Below, one piece after another: positions 5,832 to 7,928 of a stretch of DNA of 7,928 bases. The position numbers and the translations under genes were made by a program. The notes beneath the pieces are model-generated. The model worked only from the letters and a program-made list of their open reading frames with translations, was not told where the DNA came from and did not search any database. The first letter of the stretch is position 1. The number at the start of each line of letters is the position of its first letter. This stretch comes from Methanomassiliicoccaceae archaeon UBA537 (GTDB lineage Archaea > Thermoplasmatota > Thermoplasmata > Methanomassiliicoccales > Methanomethylophilaceae). Location of the stretch: contig DATC01000008.1 in assembly GCA_002504495.1 (NCBI GenBank), positions 1-7,928 of the forward strand, read 5' to 3'.

Positions 5832-5844
5832 CGCAGTGGTACCA

Positions 5845-6402
5845 ATGCACATGGAACTATGTTGGCACGGACGCGGAGGGCAGGGTCTGGTCACGGCGAA
5901 CGAGATCCTCGCCGAGACCGCCATAGCATCCGGTATGTACGTCAAGGCCTTCCCGGAGTTCGGTCCGGAGAGGATGGGAGCCCCCATCAGGGGATTCACC
6001 CGCATCTCCGACACGCCGGTCAGGGTCCACAGCCAGGTCTACGAGCCTGATATCGTCGTCATCATGGACGGGACGCTCGTGGGCAAGGTCGACGCCACGA
6101 GAGGGGTCAAGAAGACCTCCAAGATCGTGGCCAACTATCCCGGGTCCCCTGCGGAGCTCCAGGACGCGCTCGGCACCGACATAGAGTGCCACACCCTCGA
6201 TGCCAACAAGATCGCCATAGAGGAGATCGGAAGGCCGATGGTCAACACCATCATGCTGGGGGCGCTCATCAAGTGCAGCCCTATAGTCACCTACGACATG
6301 CTGGAGGACCAGATCACCAGCAAGTTCACCGGGAAGCTCTCGGACAAGGTTATAGTCAAGAATCTCTCCGCCCTCAAGCGCGGATACACGGAGGTGCTCT
6401 GA
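5845..6402 (+). CDS. porC: Pyruvate:ferredoxin oxidoreductase (pyruvate synthase), gamma subunit
   Basis: A 185-residue subunit (183-188 depending on start) of the cytoplasmic complex that interconverts acetyl-CoA + CO2 + reduced ferredoxin and pyruvate + CoA. The family signature WHGRGGQGLVTANEILA lies near the N-terminus, followed by the conserved FPEFGPERMGAPIRGFTRIS and the PDIVVIMDGTLV strand. The C-terminal part has the expected GRPMVNTIMLGAL helix. In the archaeal four-subunit enzyme this chain corresponds to the gamma domain of the fused bacterial PFOR, which contributes to CoA binding and to holding the complex together. ATG 5845 is chosen because it is the first ATG after the predicted transcription start. 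GTG 5836 has GGAG 5 bases upstream, and ATG 5851 gives an N-terminus closest to the family start (MELCWHGRGGQG). It is first in the por operon and is followed by porD after one base. Assignment to the pyruvate enzyme rather than a related 2-oxoacid enzyme rests on the whole cluster and is strong. Confidence 0.93.
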   Translation: MHMELCWHGRGGQGLVTANEILAETAIASGMYVKAFPEFGPERMGAPIRGFTRISDTPVRVHSQVYEPDIVVIMDGTLVGKVDATRGVKKTSKIVANYPGSPAELQDALGTDIECHTLDANKIAIEEIGRPMVNTIMLGALIKCSPIVTYDMLEDQITSKFTGKLSDKVIVKNLSALKRGYTEVL

Positions 6403-6403
6403 A

Positions 6404-6679
6404 ATGGCCATGGCTAACATCAAGGACCTGGTCGTGGGCGGCAGGATCGTCAAGCCCGGCTGCTCCGAGAACTTCATGACGGGGGACTGGCGCAGCTACG
6501 TGCCCGTCGTGGACCAGGACAAGTGCATCGACTGCTACACCTGCTGGATATACTGCCCCGACAACAGCGTCGTCTTCCGCGACGACATGATGTCCGGGTT
6601 CAAGCTCACGCACTGCAAGGGCTGCGGGATCTGCGCCCGCGTCTGTCCCAGGGAAGCCATCACCATGAAGGAGGAGTGA
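6404..6679 (+). CDS. porD: Pyruvate:ferredoxin oxidoreductase, delta subunit (2[4Fe-4S] ferredoxin-like)
   Basis: A 91-residue iron-sulfur subunit that carries electrons between the thiamine-diphosphate/[4Fe-4S] centre in the beta subunit and external ferredoxin. Two complete CxxCxxCxxxCP motifs are present: CIDCYTCWIYCP (Cys41, 44, 47, 51) and CKGCGICARVCP (Cys71, 74, 77, 81). Each pair of motifs gives two [4Fe-4S] clusters in the standard way. The N-terminal extension, with GGRIVKPGCSENFMTGDWR, is the usual PorD leader before the ferredoxin fold. The start is the ATG one base after the porC stop, with GGAGGT at 6390-6395; an in-frame ATG at 6410 would shorten it by two residues. Tight spacing on both sides implies co-translation with porC and porA. 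Confidence 0.95.
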   Translation: MAMANIKDLVVGGRIVKPGCSENFMTGDWRSYVPVVDQDKCIDCYTCWIYCPDNSVVFRDDMMSGFKLTHCKGCGICARVCPREAITMKEE

Positions 6680-6681
6680 GA

Positions 6682-7845
6682 ATGAGCAAGGACATCGCCA
6701 TAAACGGGGACAACGCCGTCGCATACGCATGGAGGCAGATCAACCCCGACGTCTGCGCCGCCTACCCGATCACCCCCCAGACCATCATCGTCGAGAAGTT
6801 CGCCGAGTACGTCGCCAACGGAGAGGTCGACACCGAGTTCGTCTGCGTGGAGTCCGAGCACTCCGCCCTCACCCTGTGCACCTCCTCCGGATCCGCCGGA
6901 GCCAGGACGTTCACCGCCACCGCCTCCCAGGGACTCGCCTACATGTGGGAGATGCTCCCGATCACCGCCGCCATGCGCGTCCCGCTGATCATGGCCGTGG
7001 CCAACAGGACCGTGAGCGGACCTATCAACATCAACAACGACCACGGGGACGCCATGGCCGCCCGCGACACCGGATGGATACAGCTGTTCTCCGAGAACGT
7101 CCAGGAGGCCTACGACAACTCCGTCATGGCTCCCAGGATCGCGGAGCACCACGACGTGCAGCTCCCCGTGATGGTCAACCTGGACGGTTTCATCCTCACC
7201 CACGCCATCGAGAGGATGACCCCAATGGACACCTCCGACGTCAGGGCGTTCGTCGGCGAGTTCAAGCCGCTGTACCCCCTGCTGGATGTCAAGCACCCCG
7301 TGTCCCACGGGAACATGGACGGTCCCGACTTCTACTACCCCCACAAGGTGCAGTCCGAGCTCGCCATGAAGAAGGCGCTCGAGGTGGCCGAGGAGGTCTT
7401 CGAGGACTTCGCCGAGGTCACCGGAAGGAGGTACCATCTCGTAGAGGAGTACAGGTGCGACGATGCCGAGTTCGTCGCCGTCATCCTCGGATCGTCCTAC
7501 GGCACCATGAAGGAGGCGGTGGACGAGCTCCGCGAGGCCGGAATCAAGGCCGGAGCGTGCATGCCGCGCGTCTACAGGCCCTGGCCCGAGGCCGAGATCG
7601 CAAGGATCCTCGCCGGGAAGAAGGCCGTCGCGGTCTTCGACAAGCATCTGAGCATCGGAGCCTACGGCCCCATGTTCCCCGAGGTCGTCGCCGCCTGCAC
7701 GATCAACGCGGACATGCCCTCGATGCACAACGTGATCTACGGTCTCGGAGGCGCCGACGCCACCGTGTCCGGATTCAAGAAGATGATGGAGGCCGTCGCC
7801 TCCGGGGATGCACAGCGCATCACCTATCTGGGGGTGAAGATATGA
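6682..7845 (+). CDS. porA: Pyruvate:ferredoxin oxidoreductase, alpha subunit
   Basis: A 387-residue subunit starting MSKDIAINGDNAVAYAWRQI. It provides the pyrimidine-binding side of the thiamine-diphosphate site and part of the substrate pocket. Visible motifs are YPITPQT (28-34, whose Thr31 matches the substrate-contacting Thr of PFOR), CVESEHSA (55-62), SGSAGARTFTATASQGL (69-85), and ANRTVSGPINI (107-117), whose Arg109 is the likely counterpart of the substrate-binding Arg. NDHGDAMAARDTGWIQ follows. The second domain (about 270-380) includes VAVILGSSYGTMKEAV and AVAVFDKHLSIGAYGP, the transketolase C-terminal-like fold. Length is normal for archaeal PorA. The ATG lies 2 bases after the porD stop, with GGAGG 7 bases before it. 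Its stop overlaps the porB start (ATGA). No motif is missing, so the subunit appears functional. In a methanogen the physiological direction is mainly pyruvate synthesis; this is inferred from context. Confidence 0.96.
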   Translation: MSKDIAINGDNAVAYAWRQINPDVCAAYPITPQTIIVEKFAEYVANGEVDTEFVCVESEHSALTLCTSSGSAGARTFTATASQGLAYMWEMLPITAAMRVPLIMAVANRTVSGPININNDHGDAMAARDTGWIQLFSENVQEAYDNSVMAPRIAEHHDVQLPVMVNLDGFILTHAIERMTPMDTSDVRAFVGEFKPLYPLLDVKHPVSHGNMDGPDFYYPHKVQSELAMKKALEVAEEVFEDFAEVTGRRYHLVEEYRCDDAEFVAVILGSSYGTMKEAVDELREAGIKAGACMPRVYRPWPEAEIARILAGKKAVAVFDKHLSIGAYGPMFPEVVAACTINADMPSMHNVIYGLGGADATVSGFKKMMEAVASGDAQRITYLGVKI

Positions 7846-7928
7846 CCTCTCTGTCTCTCAAGGAGCTCAACAAGCTGCCGGTCAGGCTGGCCAGCGGACA
7901 CAGGCTCTGCGCCGGATGCGCGGAGTCC
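7842..7928 (+). CDS. porB: Pyruvate:ferredoxin oxidoreductase, beta subunit, N-terminal fragment (runs off the right edge)
   Basis: The first 29 codons read MTSLSLKELNKLPVRLASG and then HRLCAGCAES. The GHRxCAGC motif (Cys23 and Cys26) is the N-terminal pair of cysteines that, in PorB, helps to bind the [4Fe-4S] cluster next to thiamine diphosphate. The GDG-type cofactor-binding motif and the remaining cysteines lie outside the window; full-length PorB is usually about 290-310 residues. The start codon overlaps the porA stop in ATGA, with GGGGTGA 4 bases upstream, indicating translational coupling. The gene completes the gamma-delta-alpha-beta order. Confidence 0.93.
   Translation, partial: MTSLSLKELNKLPVRLASGHRLCAGCAES

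Larger units (their letters stand above)
5516..5844. other. Divergent pps-por intergenic regulatory region
   Basis: These 329 bases separate the start of ppsA (minus) from the start of porC (plus). They are clearly richer in A/T in the middle (about 5585-5640 and 5700-5816) than the coding regions. They hold two abutting perfect palindromes (5550-5583), a 9-bp hairpin (5673-5695), an A/T-rich block with repeated TACG/CGTA motifs (5721-5748), the self-complementary CATCGATG (5784-5791), a TATA-like box (5806-5816) and an operator-like inverted repeat (5818-5831). On the minus strand a possible TATA for pps is TATAATT (5731-5737), which would imply a pps leader of nearly 200 bases. A 66-codon minus-strand frame (5586-5786) is open here, but its codon use differs from the real genes; it is treated as a finding, not as a gene. 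Confidence 0.7.

Noticed and set aside
5516..5844. A tRNA, CRISPR array or known riboswitch in the divergent region
   Set aside because: No cloverleaf with T-loop bases, no repeated spacer units and no recognisable aptamer core could be found. Only separate palindromes are present.
6523..6681. An upstream extension of porA to ATG 6523
   Set aside because: The extra 53 codons are an out-of-frame reading of porD. The ATG at 6682 has a good ribosome-binding site and gives the conserved N-terminus.
6535..7728. A 397-codon open frame on the minus strand opposite porA
   Set aside because: Antisense shadow of porA. The translation is low-complexity (G, V, H, D rich), with no ribosome-binding site or family motif.

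Overview
The window looks like chromosomal DNA from a GC-rich archaeon, most likely a gut- or rumen-type member of the Methanomassiliicoccales (Thermoplasmata). This is inferred from a four-subunit pyruvate:ferredoxin oxidoreductase operon in the order gamma-delta-alpha-beta, TATA-box-like promoters, an archaeal-type PEP synthase, BspA-like leucine-rich-repeat proteins with N-terminal membrane anchors, an edge fragment of the AAA-ATPase-like/PD-(D/E)XK family, and the lack of any TAG stop codon. No rRNA or other phylogenetic marker is present, so the assignment is provisional.

Layout. Positions 1-149 (minus) hold the N-terminus of an AAA-ATPase-like protein that runs off the left edge. Positions about 248-683 (plus) hold an unrecognised gene that appears broken by a frameshift. 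Two inverted repeats at 717-791 lie between this remnant and the converging minus-strand genes. Positions 804-2991 (minus) encode two paralogous BspA-like LRR proteins one base apart, an apparent two-gene operon with its own promoter near 3036. Positions 3194-5515 (minus) encode a complete phosphoenolpyruvate synthase. A 329-base divergent intergenic region (5516-5844) is rich in palindromes. Positions 5845-7928 (plus) encode porC, porD, porA and the first 29 codons of porB, tightly packed with gaps of 1-2 bases or an ATGA overlap.

How the genes fit together. The Por complex can make pyruvate from acetyl-CoA, CO2 and reduced ferredoxin, and PEP synthase converts pyruvate to PEP. The divergent pair therefore encodes consecutive steps of carbon assimilation and gluconeogenesis in an autotrophic or mixotrophic methanogen. 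The shared intergenic region, with a TATA-like box, an operator-like inverted repeat and two abutting perfect palindromes in the pps leader, is the best candidate for coordinated control. The LRR pair is a separate cell-surface module, plausibly for adhesion. No CRISPR array, tRNA, rRNA, transposase or complete defence system was seen. The parts most worth a second look are the pps-por intergenic region and the shared architecture of the two LRR proteins.
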